This document shows positions 20,747-33,329 of a stretch of DNA of 64,000 bases, one piece after another. The notes below the pieces were generated by a model. The model was not told the origin of the DNA. It was given only the letters and a program-made list of their open reading frames with translations, and ran no database searches. Every line of letters begins with the position of its first letter. Positions within the stretch are counted from its first letter, which is position 1. Origin of the DNA: Phaeosaccion multiseriatum. Lineage: Eukaryota; Ochrophyta, other classes. Location of the stretch: NCBI GenBank assembly GCA_965112735.1, contig OZ218960.1, positions 1,674,001 through 1,738,000 on the forward strand, given 5' to 3'. Position numbers and translations under genes: made by a program.

Positions 20747-23700
20747 ATGAAGGCCTCTTGTAGAGGAGGTGCTGGCGCCGCCCTGCTCCTGTCTTCGCTC
20801 GTTGCCAGTCCAGCCTTCGCGAAGCCTACCCTTGAGGCTCATGGGGGGGAGAATTGGGCAGTTGTAGTGAGCGGGAGCGGCGGCTTTGCGAACTATCGCC
20901 ACCAGGTCGGTGAAAACCTGAGAGAGAAAATTAATGCGGCACGCTCTTCCATGACGCATGTCCCACTCTACTTGCACCCCCCCAACTCCTCCTCCTTTCC
21001 TCTTCTATTTCTTGTCACCTTGCATTCCCAGGCCGATGTTTGCCACGCGTATCATATTCTCCGACGCAACGGTATGTTTTAAAGCCAAGGTTACCGAAGC
21101 AAATCACCACCCTTTGTTTCGCTCTACCGGGGGTCGCGAAGGAGGAACAGGCAGACAAGTGCAATGCTGGTGCTGTACCACCAACTGCTGCTCCTCCTAC
21201 TCCTGCTACTGCTTCCTCACTTTCTCTTGTCCATCCTCCTCCGACCTTGCTTCGATCCACCCACTAACAACCTCCCCCCCCCCCCCCATGAACCTCGCTC
21301 AGGCCTCAGTGAGGAGCGGATCATTTTGATGAGCATCGACGACGCCGCGCACAACGAGTTCAATCCTGTTCCGGGCACCCTGTTTAACAAGCCTACTAAG
21401 CAGGGCATCCCCGGGTGGGTACGAGGAGGGGTTGTGTAGTGCGAGGAGGGGTTGGTTTGTGTTTTGTTATCCTACGAAGTATCATGTTTGTTGCTATCTG
21501 CTGCCATCCCCTTCCCTCTCCCCTCCCCGGTCCAATGTGCGGTTCGATGTATCGAGTGTGTTATGGCTGCCCCTCTCCTTCTGACGTCCTTCGTTCCTAC
21601 CGTAGCGTTATTTTTTTTTTTTTTTTTTTCTCTCCTTCTGACTGCCTCACTGACTCAGTGACTCACTCACTCACTGACTGACTGCCCCTCAGCCTGACTG
21701 ACTGACTGACTGACTGACTGGCTGACTCACTGACTGACTGACCGACTCACTCACTCACTCACTCACTCACTCCCTGACTGACTGACTGACTGACTGACTG
21801 ACTGACTTGACAAACTGACGTGACAAACTGACTTGACTGACTGACTGACTCATTGAATGACTGACTGACTGACTGACTGAGACTGACTGACTGACTGACT
21901 GCTGACTGACTGACTGACTGACTGACTGACTGACTGACTGACTGACTGACTGACTGAATCATTGACTGACTGACTGACTGACTGACTCATCGACTGACTG
22001 AATGATTGACCGACTGACTAACTGACTTGACTGAGTGACTGACTGACTGACGGACTCCCTGACTCACTGATTAAATAACTGACTTACCATCAGATACAAT
22101 GTGTACGAGGGCTGTGAGGAGAACATCGACTATCGAGGAGACGATGTAACGGCGGGTAAGTATAGCAGTGGGCGAGCGAGGGAGGGAGGGAGGGAGGGAG
22201 GACGGTATCTCCACTCTCGCCCCTTAGCCCCTCACTCACTCACCCACCCCCTCCCTCCCTCCCTCGCTCACCCACGCACTCATTTGCCAGAAAATTTCCT
22301 TGCCGTTCTACGGGGAGACGAAGAGACAACAGAAGGGAAGCCCGTCCTTCGGAGCGGACCAGACGATAGGTGGGTAGGTACATCACTGCCGCTTGCTCAC
22401 TTGCTCACTCACTTGCTCACTTGCTCACTCACTCACTCACTCACTCACTGGCCCACTACTCATTCGCTTGCTCACTCACTTTCCTCCACCTCCCCCCCCC
22501 CCTCCTCCTCCTCCTCCTCCTCCTCCCACCCCCAGAGTGTTTATATACTTTGCTGACCACGGTGCCCCTGGCCTCATCGCCATGCCGAGCGGGAGTCCCG
22601 TGTATGCTCAGGACCTGCTTGAGGCCCTTGAGTACATGGAGGAAGAGGCCACATATAGAGACCTTGTGTTCTATCTAGAGGCCTGCGAGTCAGGTGAATG
22701 GGTGGGGTGTATAGGGACCATTCAGGACAGAAGGGGGGGGGTGTCAGGACTTGGGGGGTGGGGGGTGTCAGGACAGAGGATGGTTGGATGTAAGGATAAA
22801 GGGTGGGTTTGGTGGGTGTCAGGACATCGGGACCCCCCCACCACCACCAACACTCACTACCACCATCACTACAGTATCTATTCATCCATCCTCCACCCGC
22901 CCCTTCTGGCCCCTTCTGGGTACTAAAACCTCTCCTTCCGAGCACTACCATAACCATCCCTTCCGGGTCCTTCACGTGCTTGCCCCCCCCCCCCCCCCTG
23001 CAGGGAGCATGTTCGAAGGCCTGCTACCGAACACCACACATGTCTTCGCCACCACAGCCGCCAACCCTTCCGAGAGCAGCTTCGGTACTTACTGCGGGGC
23101 CGACGCCACCGTGGATGGGGTGGACATCGGCTCTTGTCTAGGGGATCTATATAGGTTGGTGATCCATGTATCAATAGATGGAATACATCAGTATATGTGT
23201 GTATGGGTGGGGGTGGGGCAATGGGGGTGGATGGGGCGAGCAAGAAGGCAAGTCTTGTTTGCTTTACTCAGTGCGTTCCCTCTCCCCTCTCAACCCCACC
23301 CCCCCTCCCCCTTGTCTCTCCTATCTCCCCTCTCCGCCCTCTGCTCTTCCCACTCCGCATGGGGCAAATGACACCATATATTGCCATCTGTATGATGCCA
23401 TGTATTGCCCATCTTATGTGGGCATTGCAGCGTGTCTTGGATGGAGGATGCGGACCAGCCCGACAGATTCCATTTCGAGAGGTACGTAAGTAGGCACTCA
23501 AGGGGCTTTGGAAGCATGTCCAAGTTCCCCACACTGACTTCTTATTAGAATGCGTCTGTCCGTCTGTCCGTCCGTCCTTCCTTTGCCTTAGCTCATCCCT
23601 CCCTGGAGTTCCTCTGCTTTACCCCTCCCTCCTGTGCTTTACCTCTACCTCCTCTGCCTTATCTCAAGCGTCCGTCCCTACCATCTGCTCTCCCTCTTCT

Positions 23701-24133
23701 CTTCCCTCTTGTCAGTCTGGAGCAGCAGTTCGAGTACCTGGTGTCAACCACCTCCATGAGCCACGTGCAGAGGTACGTAATCTTGCGTACTTATACAAGT
23801 TTTTCTTCTCGCGTATGTTTATAATCTTTTTTATTCTCGTGCTGACTGCTGTATCACCAACTGACCCATGCTTGATAAGGTATGGCGACTTGTCGCTCGG
23901 CCCTTCTCCGATAGCCGTGTTCCTCGGCGAGAAGGACTTTCCGGGCTTTGCTTCAGGTCAGTCAAGGCAGTCAGGCACTCAAAAGGCAGTCAGTAAGGCA
24001 GTCACTCAGTCAGTCAGTCAGATAGTCAACATAGTCGCCTATCTCTCTATCTCTCCTTCGCTCTCTCTCTCACACACACATCACTGCTCTCCACCCCCGT
24101 GCTGTGCAGAGACAAACACCGTAACCTACAACA

Positions 24134-24171
<38 letters not shown>

Positions 24172-25611
24172 CCTCGCTCGGGCGAAATGTGGGACTCGCG
24201 AGACATCGCACTCCACACGTATCGGCATAACTTCGACACTGTGAGTCGCGACAAACACTGCCATTGGACGAAACGCCCCCCGCCCCTCTCCCTCCCTCAG
24301 TCTTCCCTTTCGCCCATCTGCCTGCCCTGCTCTACCCTTCCCTTGTGTCTGCCTGCCTGAATGGCATGGCCCCTCTCGTTCTCTTTTCTTTCTGTTGCTT
24401 CTCCTTGTCAATGTATGTATGTATGTATGGATGCCCTCTTTCTTACCCCCTCTCCACCCCTCCCCTCTCCGCCCCTCCCCACCCCTCCCCTCTCCGCCCC
24501 TCCCCTCCCCTCCCCTCCCCTCCCCTCCCCTCCCCTCTCCTCTACTCCCCTCTCCTCCCCTCCCTTCCTCCCCCATCTCCCCTCTATCTACCCTTTATAA
24601 TCGACCATACCCCAGGCCGAGACAGCTGTGCTGAAGCAGCGCTGGGGTGCCCTCCTCGAGGGCGAGAAGGCCCACAGAGAGGCCCAAGACGAGGTGTTCT
24701 CCACCCTTCTCGCGAGGTATCGTAAGCTTGGGGGGCTTTAAGCCTGACAACCACACGATAGATACCAGTACATGCATGCGTTCCTTTCCTTTGCCCACGC
24801 ACACACAAATGCCCATATGCCCACAATATGCCTCCCTGCCATTTATTCCTACAAGTCAATGGACTTAAGTCAATAAAATCCCCTCCCTGCCTATCGCCCT
24901 CTCCCCAGGGCCGCGGAAGCAACGCAGCAGCTTGGTAGAGACAGGGGCAGGGGAGGGGGAGGGGGAGGGGGAGGAGGATCAGCAGTCGAGATGGACTTTA
25001 CTTCTCCTGTGACGCTCACCAGGGAGAGGCTGAGCTGCCACAAGGTCAGTCAGTCAGTCACTATCAGTCACTATCAGTCACTATCAGTATGCAGTGACTC
25101 AAAAAGATTGTTGCGATACGACCCCCAATTAAGTGCTGTACTTACCAGTCAAGACATTGAGTGATTGATTGGTTGTATGAATGCTTGCTGCTTTCTGTGG
25201 ACACAGGGTGGGGTCCGCTCCATCAGGCCAACGCTTAGTCCACCTCGGTGTCCCCTCCCACCCTCCCCCTCTCCTCTCCTCTCCTCTCCCCTCCCCTCCC
25301 CTCTCCTCTCCTCTCCTCTCCTCTCCCCTCCCCTCTCCTCTCCTCTCCCCCCCCCTCTCCTCTCCCCTCCCCTCCCCTCCGTCTCCCTCTCGCCCCCCCT
25401 TCAGGCTGTGAACCAAGCCGTCATTGACTTATGCGGTCCTTATAGTGACTACAGCCTAAAGTACGTCAGAGGGTTGGCACACTTGTGTGAGCGTGAGCGT
25501 GAGCGTGAGGGTGGAGCTGAGGTAGAGCTCACAGATGGCGATGAGGTGCGAGAGAGGCTGGTGAGAGAGATCGCGGCGGTGTGCTCCACCAGTCGCTTGG
25601 AGATGGAGTGA
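20747..25611 (+). CDS. LGMN: Legumain-type asparaginyl endopeptidase (C13 family), 506 aa
   Basis: Secreted or vacuolar cysteine protease that cleaves after Asn (vacuolar processing enzyme). Fourteen exons join in phase: 20747-20905, 21032-21071, 21303-21414, 22094-22155, 22291-22369, 22536-22693, 23004-23154, 23431-23481, 23716-23772, 23880-23956, 24110-24240, 24616-24716, 24909-25044, 25405-25611. Residues 1-25 form a signal peptide (AALLLSSLVASPAFA). The catalytic domain shows WAVVVSGSGGFANYRHQADV, the catalytic His159 in FADHGAPG and catalytic Cys201 in YLEACESG. The late region keeps the YGDLSLG block. A C-terminal prodomain of about 130 residues with spaced Cys (LSCHK, VIDLCG, IAAVC) separates it from GPI8, which is the other C13 branch. 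Odd: a poly-Ala tract from CAG repeats in exon 11 and a Gly run in exon 13. It is tail-to-tail with the next gene. Identification is firm. Confidence 0.93.
21640..22080. repeat. (GACT)n microsatellite in legumain intron 3
   Basis: About 440 bp of GACT/CTGA tetranucleotide with occasional variants fills most of the intron between exons 3 and 4. A 22-base poly-T run precedes it at about 21609-21630. Confidence 0.92.
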
Positions 25612-26144
25612 GAGGACCACCCATACTTGATGGCTCAGTGTATCGTGTCAAGTGAATGGGTCAAATGTACCATTGTATATAGACTGTAGAGCGACTGTAG
25701 ATGGACGGAAGGACGAGACACACACACCGCCTCCCTCTGTAGAGCTGTGCGTACTACCAACACGTGTGGCGTGTGGTAGTTGGGCGTAGTTTGTTCCCCC
25801 TCACAGACGTGCCCTCATCTGCGTATCTCGCTCTGCTACGATAGCCCAATAGCATCGTCACAGATGGCGAGAGAAAAAGCCCCCCCCCCTCTCGTCTCCT
25901 TCTCTTGTCTGCGTGTCTCCTCGCTGGCGAGTCCGACGGCGAACATGTCGTAGCTCTTCGAGGCAGCGTTCGTGGCACACTTCGCGGGATGAAATCATTC
26001 CCTCCCCTCTGTGTGTGTGCCTGTGCGTGCCAATCTCTTGGCAGGCTACTGCTGCTTTGCGTATCACCATCTGCTACGCTATTGTTGCTATCTGCTGCCG
26101 CGGCTGCTGCTTCTGCTTCTGCCCCAAATAGGCTTTCCTCCACC

Positions 26145-27056
26145 TCATCTGCCGCTCTTCCGCCTGTCGTCGTCTCCCTTCTCCCTTCTGCTGTCTCCCT
26201 CCCCCCGATGCTCTTCCCTCCTATGATGTCCCTTGTCCCTTCCCCTCTCCTGGGGCTCGTCTCTCCTGCTACTCCTGCTCCTGCTCCTGCTGCTGCTGGT
26301 GGTGCTGCTCCGCCTCCTCTGCTCCCTGCTTCGGCTTCGCCTTCTGTCCCGCCCCTCTTCCCGCTTCCCACCTCTCCTCTCAGCCCCTTCGTCGCTGCTG
26401 CTGCCGCTACCACCCCCGCTGCCACTGCTTTCACCTCCCCCCTCCTCCCGCTGTCTCTTCTTACTGCTCTTCTCCTCCTCCTTCCCCTTCCGCTCCTTCT
26501 TCCGCTCCTTCTTTTCCTTCTTTTCCTTCTTGCGCTCCTTCTTCTCCTTTTTACTTCTCTTTCTCTCCCTGTCCCTCTCCTTGTCGTCTCTCTTGCTTCC
26601 ACTCTTTTTGCTCCCATCCTCCTTTCTGCTCCGCTTCTTCCTCCTCCCCCTCTCTTCATCACTGCTCCCTCCACCCCTCCCACCGCCTCGCCCATCCTCC
26701 TCCTCACTGTCACTGTGTCCAAGCATGAGATTAATCATGTGCCCCCCGAGCCGCATGTCTTTGATCTTCTTCGCCTGCCCTTTACTAAGTTTGTTGCCCT
26801 TCTTCTCCGCTCGGGCCCTCTCCTTCTCCTGCGCGTTTTTGTACTTGCTCTGCGCCTTCGCCTCCGCCTCTCTGGCCATCTCCTCCTTGACCTTGACGAG
26901 CTGTCTAGCCACTGTATTGTCGTACATCCGCTTCATCAGGTCATTCGTATCCCCCAGCTTTGCCTTGAGGTCCTTCTCACGCTTTCCGTGGTCCTGCAGC
27001 TTGTGGCGTTTGCATTGCCCCACGTAGCACTGAGGACAGCTCTGCGTGCCGGCCAT
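26145..27056 (-). CDS. Lys/Arg/Ser-rich protein with N-terminal Cys motif (303 aa)
   Basis: A single uninterrupted exon from ATG at 27056. The N-terminus carries CPQCYVGQCKRH, a possible small metal-binding motif. A conserved-looking helical part follows (GDTNDLMKRMYDNTVARQLV, then KGQAKKIKDMRLGGHMINLM). The C-terminal half is almost only K, R, E and S, ending in RS dipeptides (RRRSRSREQRRRSSTTSSSR), a composition seen in splicing-associated nuclear proteins. Nuclear RNA-related function is inference from composition. It is head-to-head with the transporter (332 bp) and tail-to-tail with legumain. The long plus-strand frame opposite it, rich in Leu and Ser, is an antisense shadow. Confidence 0.65.
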   Translation of the reverse strand: MAGTQSCPQCYVGQCKRHKLQDHGKREKDLKAKLGDTNDLMKRMYDNTVARQLVKVKEEMAREAEAKAQSKYKNAQEKERARAEKKGNKLSKGQAKKIKDMRLGGHMINLMLGHSDSEEEDGRGGGRGGGSSDEERGRRKKRSRKEDGSKKSGSKRDDKERDRERKRSKKEKKERKKEKKEKKERKKERKGKEEEKSSKKRQREEGGGESSGSGGGSGSSSDEGAERRGGKREEGRDRRRSRSREQRRRSSTTSSSRSRSRSSRRDEPQERGRDKGHHRREEHRGEGDSRREKGDDDRRKSGR

Positions 27057-27388
27057 CCTCGGTCTAGTTGCTTATCTTCTTCTTACTGAATACTGCTGCT
27101 GCTCCTGCTGCTGCTGGATCGCTGTGGCTTTCTTCTATTTGTATTTATCCTCGCTCTCAACGATCGATTGCCTAAAAGTATTCGATTGCGACGAGGTATT
27201 TTGTCGATCGAAGAATGGAAGGGGGAGCAGCAGGACAAGAGAAGGGCGCAGCAATAGAAGCAGCAGTGTAGTGAAATAGTAGTAGCAGCAGCAGCAGCGG
27301 CGGCGGCGGCGGCAGAGCACCAATCAAGACGGAAGGATGAACTGAGGAAATTAGAAGAAGGGGGGCGAGGATTGAAGGGTCGGCGCGG
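27057..27388. promoter_or_regulatory. Shared divergent promoter region, Lys-rich protein / transporter
   Basis: 332 bp between oppositely directed start codons. It contains CTGCTG and CAGCAG/CGGCGG runs (27090-27115 and 27280-27312) and an AT-richer centre near 27130-27200. No defined promoter element recognised. Confidence 0.45.
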
Positions 27389-27766
27389 ATGATTCCTAAG
27401 GCGTCCTCCAGGGCCTCGATTGTCGATTCCGTCTCCCCAAGAGGGCCGGGCAGAGAAGAGGGAGCAAGCGGCGCGGTAGCGATGGTGACTTTTAGCGACA
27501 ATGTGAACGTCGTGCACCTTGGCCCAAGTGATGGTGAAGGTGGTCGCAGCAGCGGTGGCTTTGACGGTGTGAGCACGGCAGGCAGTGTGAGCGAGGACGA
27601 TCCAGACAAGAGCGAAAGGGAGTACGCGGAGGGCAAGGGGTCCAGGATTGGAGCTGTGGCCAATATCACTAATACAATCGTCGGCGCTGGCATCGTGGGA
27701 CTACCCTTCGCGCTAAGCGAGGTGAGAGCACAAGCGCCAGAGACGCCCACGAAATGAATGTTGCCA

Positions 27767-27801
<35 letters not shown>

Positions 27802-29527
27802 CAGGGAGAGAGAGGGGGGGGGGGCAGGAAGGGGTGGAGGGAGAGAGAGGGGTAGAGAGAGGGATAGAGGCAGTCAGGGGGGGAGGGAGAGCGTGCACGC
27901 TGCAGCAGCCGCAGAGGTGGTAGGACCCATTGTGGTTGCACAAATATCCCCCCCCCTTTTCAGTATGTATGTATCTACACAGTCCGCATCGTCCAATCAG
28001 CGATCACTCAATCAGTCAGTCAGTTACTCAGTCACCCCACTCACACTCAACCAACCAATCAACCAACCAGCCAAGTCTCACTCACTCACTCACTCACTCA
28101 CTCACTCACTGACTGAACTCCTCCGCACCTATGCACCCCATCCTCCTCCTCCCCTTCCTCCTTCACCATCCCCAGACGGGCCTGGTAGCGGGTGTGATTC
28201 TGGTGTGTATAGCGGCCCTAATGGGTCGCAAGGCCCACATCATGCTCATCGACTGCGGGGAGCTCACGGGCCTCCTCAACTATGAGGTGAGTAGTAAGTC
28301 AGTGGGTGGGTGGTACAGAAGTCAATGGGTGGGTGGGTTGTTGTTCCACTTAAATAATGACTTTTGATTAGCAACGGGACTCACATCAACCACCTGCATG
28401 CACGCACGTGCAGCCAGCAGCAGCAGCAGCGTCACCCGCCTACTCTCTCTCTCCCCCCCGCTCCTCTCCCTCTCCCTCTCTCTCTTCTCTCTCCTTCTTC
28501 CTCCTCTTCTTCTCTGCCAATCCCACCCACCCGCCACTGCTTTCTCATTCTTTTTATTGAAGAAGTGACGTAGGAAGCGTGGCAAAGCCATCACTGTCCG
28601 CACGGCACTCCTTCTTTTGTGTTTCAGTGTCTAGGCTACCCACCCACCCCTCCGTCTGTCTCTACTCTCTCCCCCAATCAATGATATCGCTCACTCACTC
28701 ACTTACTCACTCACTTACTCACTCACTCACTCATTCACGCACTCATTCACGCACTCCCTCCCTCACTCACTCACTCACTCACTCGCTCACTCACTTACTC
28801 ACTCACTCACTACTGACTCACTCAGTCACTTAGTCACTCACTCACTCACTTGCTCACTCACCCACTCACTCACTCACTCACTCACTCACTCAGTCACTCT
28901 CCCACTCACTCACTCACTCACTCACTCACTCACTCACTCACTCACTCACGCACTCACTCACTCACGCACGCACTCACTCACTCACGCACTCACTCACTCA
29001 CTCCGTCAGTCACTTGGTCACTCACTCACTCACTCACTCACTCACTCCGTCAGTCACTTAGTCACTCATTCACGCACTCACTCACTCACTCACTCACTCC
29101 GTCAGTCATGCCTCCCCACCCCCTACAGGAGCTAATGCAGAAGGTTTTCGGAGCCGCGGGCTTCGTCGGCTTCTGTACCATGACCGGCATCTTTGCCTTC
29201 GGGGCCATGTGCGCCTACCTCATCATCATTGGAGACACCATCCCCTTGATTGCAGAGCATACAAACGGGGGGGATCATGCCGTCTTTACGGACAGGGAGG
29301 CTGTGGTCACCATCTTTGCGTTCTTTGCGATTCTGCCATTGGTGAGTGGATGTTTGGGGTGTGAGGAAGGGGGTGGTGGGGTGGGGGGGGGGGTGTTTGT
29401 GTGTGGGAGAGTGAGAGAGAGATGCACACAAACACAAAAGCACACAGAGAGAGGAGGAGAGAGAGAGAGGGGGGGAGAGAGAGAGTGGAGAGAGAGTGGA
29501 GAGAGAGTGGAGAGAGAGACAGAGTGG

Positions 29528-29558
<31 letters not shown>

Positions 29559-32500
29559 CAGAGAGAGAAGGCAAGGTCCTCACAGAGTGGAGAGAGAGAA
29601 GGCAATGTCCTCACAGAGTGGAGAGAAGGGAGAAGCGGCAAGGTCCTCACAGAGTGGAGAGAGAGAAGGCAAGGTCCTCACAGAGTGGAGAGAAGGGAGA
29701 AGCGGCAAGGTCCTGACTCCCTTTGTCGTTCTCCTCCTTTGTCCTCTGTCCTGAAACCCCCCAGTGCCTTGTGAGGGACTTGCACCACCTGTCCTGGTCG
29801 AGCATCATCAGCGTACTCGCCGACCTCCTCCTCATCTTCATCGTGTTGGGCATCGGACCCAATGTGGTCAAGCAGGTGGGTGAACATCGGTGTATCAGGT
29901 TTTAATCTATTTCAAGTCAACCTGCATGGAAGTGAAACTGATACTGCATTTGCTCTGCCAACTGATGAGACTAAACTGAAACTGCACATGCATGTGGTTC
30001 GTAGGACTACCCGGGCACGACGGTTTCAGACGCGCTGACGGGCGTCAGGCCCTCTCTCTTCGCCGGTGAGTATGGGGTCGAGGCGAGGCGAAGGCCGTAG
30101 CTTAGCTCTCTTGGTGTATTGGACTGGTTGGGAGAGGGAGGGAGGATGAGGGGATGGCAGCGGATGGAAGGGAGGGAGGGAGCGAGGGAGGGAGGGAACG
30201 CATGGAGGAAGGGACGTTGGTTTATTAGGTGGTCAGTTGGTTGGTTGGCTGACTGCCTGACCTACTGGCTAACCCGACTACGTCACTCACACACTCAGTC
30301 ACACACTCACTCCCTCACTCACTCCTTCACTCACTCACTCCTTCACTCACTCACCAACCCACCCACCCACCCACCCACTCATCCACTCTCTGACTGACTG
30401 AATCATTGACTGAGCGACTAACCACAAGACCCTCCTTTCCTGCATGGATACACACAACACACACGTGGTGCTGCTCATACACATACGTGTGTGTCTCAAA
30501 CACTCAAATGGCTTTTCTCAGGTTTGGGCGCCATCAGTTTCGCCTTTGTGAGTCAATCGAGCGCCTTTCTCCTCTACAGGAGGTACGAGCGACTTGGGAG
30601 AGGGGAGGGAGGAACCACGCAGACCACATGTGTACTGCTTGATACATGCTTGACCACTGCTTAACAGTTATTAGACAACTGCGTTACCGTTGCTTGACAT
30701 TCATGCGATTTGGAGAAGAGTGGTCATTCATGCCACCGTGAAAGCCAAGCACCGAATTGGCCTCTCCAGGCACACGTGACAATACATGTGGACTCCTTCC
30801 CTCCCTCCCACGCACTCATCCGCTCCCTTACCTACCTACCTCCCTCCCTCCCCCCCTCCCTCCTTCCATCCCTCCCTCCCTCCCTCCCTCCCTCCCTCCC
30901 TCCCTCCCTCTCTCCCTCTCTCCCTCCCTCCCCCCCTCCCTCGCTTCCTCCCTCCCTCGCTCCCTCCCTCCTTCCCTCCCTCCCTCTCTCCCTCCCTCCC
31001 TCCCTCTCTCCCTCTCTCTCTCTCCCTCCCTCCCTCTCTCCCTCTCTCTCTCTCCCTCCCTCCCTCTCTCCCTCTCTCCCTCCCTCTCTCCCTCCCTCGC
31101 TTCCTCCCTCCCTCCCTCCCTCCTTCCCTCCCTCCCTCCTTCCCTCCCTCCCTCCTTCCCTCCCTCCCTCCCTCCCTCCCTCCCTCCCTCTCTCCCTCCC
31201 TCCCTCCGCAGCATGAAGAAGCGGAGTGTATCCGTCTGGCGGGAGGTGATCAGCAGCGCCCTCGGCCTTGCCTTCGTCATGGGAATACTCCTCGGTGTGG
31301 GGGGTTATCTTCTCTTCGCGGGTGATACACAGGGAGACATTCTCAACAATCTTCCCGTGACCAATGTGTCGGCGAACGCTGCGAGGGGCTTCCTGGCGGT
31401 TACTATGGTGCTTACCTATCCGCTGGAGATGTATGGTGAGGGCAGAGGAGAGGGGGAGGGGAGCGCGGGGGGGGAGGGGAGGGGAGGGAGGGAGGGAGTG
31501 TGTGCTGGGAGTTCTCGACTTATGGAATGGTCCCTCTTCCCCCCCGTCCCCATCCTCAACTCTCCCCCTCCCCCTCCCCCCCCCCCTTTCCCTTCCCCTC
31601 CCCCTCCGCCTCCCCCTCCCCTCCCCCCCCCCCCTTCTCCTCCTCTTCCCTCCCTCCCCCTCCTACCCCTCCTCCTACCGAACAGTCGCACGCCACATGC
31701 TCGATGCAATGCTCTGCACTCGTCTGATGGGCTGGGGCCCTACTTCGCTGGCCAGGCACATAGTATGGACCTTCCTCATATGGTTTGGAACTTTGATCGT
31801 GGCCATCTCGACCGATGACTTGGGCTTTGTACTGGAGATCTTTGGGGCATTTGCGGGCTCCACGCTGGGATATATATTCCCTTCCGTGCTATATCTGCAG
31901 GTGAGGAGGGAGGGAGGGAGGAGGGGAGGGGGAGACGACGGTGAGGGAGAAGCCCGTACCCCTCCACCCTACATAGAGGGAAGGAGAAGCGGAGAGGAAG
32001 ACGACGGCGAGGGAGAAGCCTGTACACCTCCACCCCTGCACATATACATGTATGATTTTCCCTGTCTATACTCCTCTGATCTGTCTTCTCTTCCTCCCGT
32101 CTGTCCGTCACCTTCCTTCGCCTTCCATCGCACTCCCCTCGTCAGGTGCATCGCCGCTCGGTGGAGGTCTCTCTCCTGGCGTGGAATAAGGGCAGCATGT
32201 AAGTCAGTCAGTCAGTCAGTCAGTCAGTCATTCATTCAGTCACTCAGTCACTCAATCACTCAGTCAGTCAGTCAGTCAGTCAGTCAGACACTCAGTCACT
32301 CAGTGAGTCAGACACTCAGTCACTCAGTCGCTCAGTCATTCATTCAGTCACTCAATCACTCAGTCAGTCAGTCAGTCAGTCAGTCAGTCAGACACTCAGT
32401 CACTCAGTGAGTCAGACACTCAGTCACTCAGTCGCTCAGTCATTCATTCAGTCACTCAATCACTCAGTCAGTCAGTCAGTCAGTCAGTCAGACACTCAGT

Positions 32501-32930
32501 CACTCAGTAAGTCAAGAAAAGGAGTGGGAGTAGTCAAGCCCCCCTCCTTCCCTCACTGCTGCAACTCTGACCCTGACCCCCGAGCACCACCTTGCCGCCT
32601 TGCCCTGCCTTGCCTTGTCTTGCTACTATTGCCTTTGCGTCTCTCCCTCCCTTCCTATCTCCCTCTCGCCCATTTGCCCCTCTCGCCTCTTTCCATTTGA
32701 CTCTCCCCATATTCCTGCCTCTACCCCTGCCCATACGCCTGCCCCTACCCCTGCCCCATGCAATGGCTGTGCCCACCCCCCCCCCTACTCTTTCCCCCAG
32801 CGAATACAAGCCCTCCCTGTGGGGCCGTACCAAGGCCCTCCGCCGCTGGTACCCCGCCATGGCCATGCTCTCATTCGGTATCGTGGCGATGGTAGCGGGC
32901 ACCGTCACCACCCTCGTGCAAAACGTGTGA
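27389..32930 (+). CDS. Amino-acid transporter, AAAP/SLC38-like family (503 aa)
   Basis: Polytopic membrane carrier for neutral amino acids or similar solutes. Ten exons join in phase: 27389-27721, 28176-28286, 29129-29341, 29765-29875, 30005-30065, 30522-30582, 31212-31435, 31686-31900, 32146-32198, 32801-32930. A cytosolic N-terminus of about 85 residues leads to the family signature GAVANITNTIVGAGIVGLPF in the first membrane helix. About ten further hydrophobic segments follow, for example TGLVAGVILVCIAALMG, FGAMCAYLIIIGDTIPLIAE, LADLLLIFIVLGIG and ALGLAFVMGILLGVGGYLLF. The NYEELMQKVFG loop after helix 2 is also typical. Substrate and membrane (plasma, vacuole or plastid) cannot be read from sequence. 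Every long intron is filled by simple repeats while all exons remain clean. Identification of the family is firm, the subfamily is not. Confidence 0.9.
28684..29110. repeat. (CTCA)n microsatellite in transporter intron 2
   Basis: More than 400 bp of CTCA/CACT repeat with periodic variants such as GTCAGTCACTTAGTCACTCA, which themselves recur. The remainder of the intron is unremarkable. Confidence 0.92.
30838..31206. repeat. (CTCC)n microsatellite in transporter intron 6
   Basis: About 370 bp of CTCC/CCCT with TCTC variants runs directly into the acceptor of exon 7 (CCTCCGCAG at 31211), so the repeat doubles as the polypyrimidine tract. Confidence 0.92.
32199..32515. repeat. (CAGT)n microsatellite with higher-order units in transporter intron 9
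   Basis: CAGT/CACT tetranucleotides arranged in longer copies of about 120 bp (compare 32270-32390 with 32385-32500), starting right at the donor GTAAGTCAGTCAG of exon 9. Confidence 0.9.
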
Positions 32931-33329
32931 TGTGGCCGTGTTGGTGATTGTTGGTGATCTTATCTCTGGGATATATCTGCCATCTGTTGTGAGTGGTGAT
33001 CTATATCTGCCATCTGTGTCAGTTTGCCCTGCCGGCCCACATACTTCAAACATGATACATACGACCATCAATTACGAAAGGGACTTTTGTCTCAAGAGAG
33101 CCGATGAAAAGCACGGATACACGCGTGAGTGTAGCACATGTAGAGATAGATACACATCTAAGGACTATGGGTATACAGTAGTATACAGTAGACATAAAGC
33201 GATGGAATCGTATCATGTTACGGTTACGATCTTGTTGCGCCTTACTCTATCACTTACTGTAACGAGTTCAATACTTTAAAAAAAAATAAAAAAAACTTAC
33301 GTACTCTCCCGTACTGTATCACCGACAGG

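Noticed and set aside
25905-27089. 394-codon Leu/Ser/Pro-rich plus-strand frame
   Set aside because: Antisense of the Lys/Arg/Ser-rich gene at 26145-27056, whose start, Cys motif and helical region are the protein-like ones.
30710-31325. Long (PSLP)n-type open frames on the plus strand and REGGREGG frames on the minus strand
   Set aside because: All are direct readings of the CTCC microsatellite inside a transporter intron; the exon frames on either side close in phase without them.
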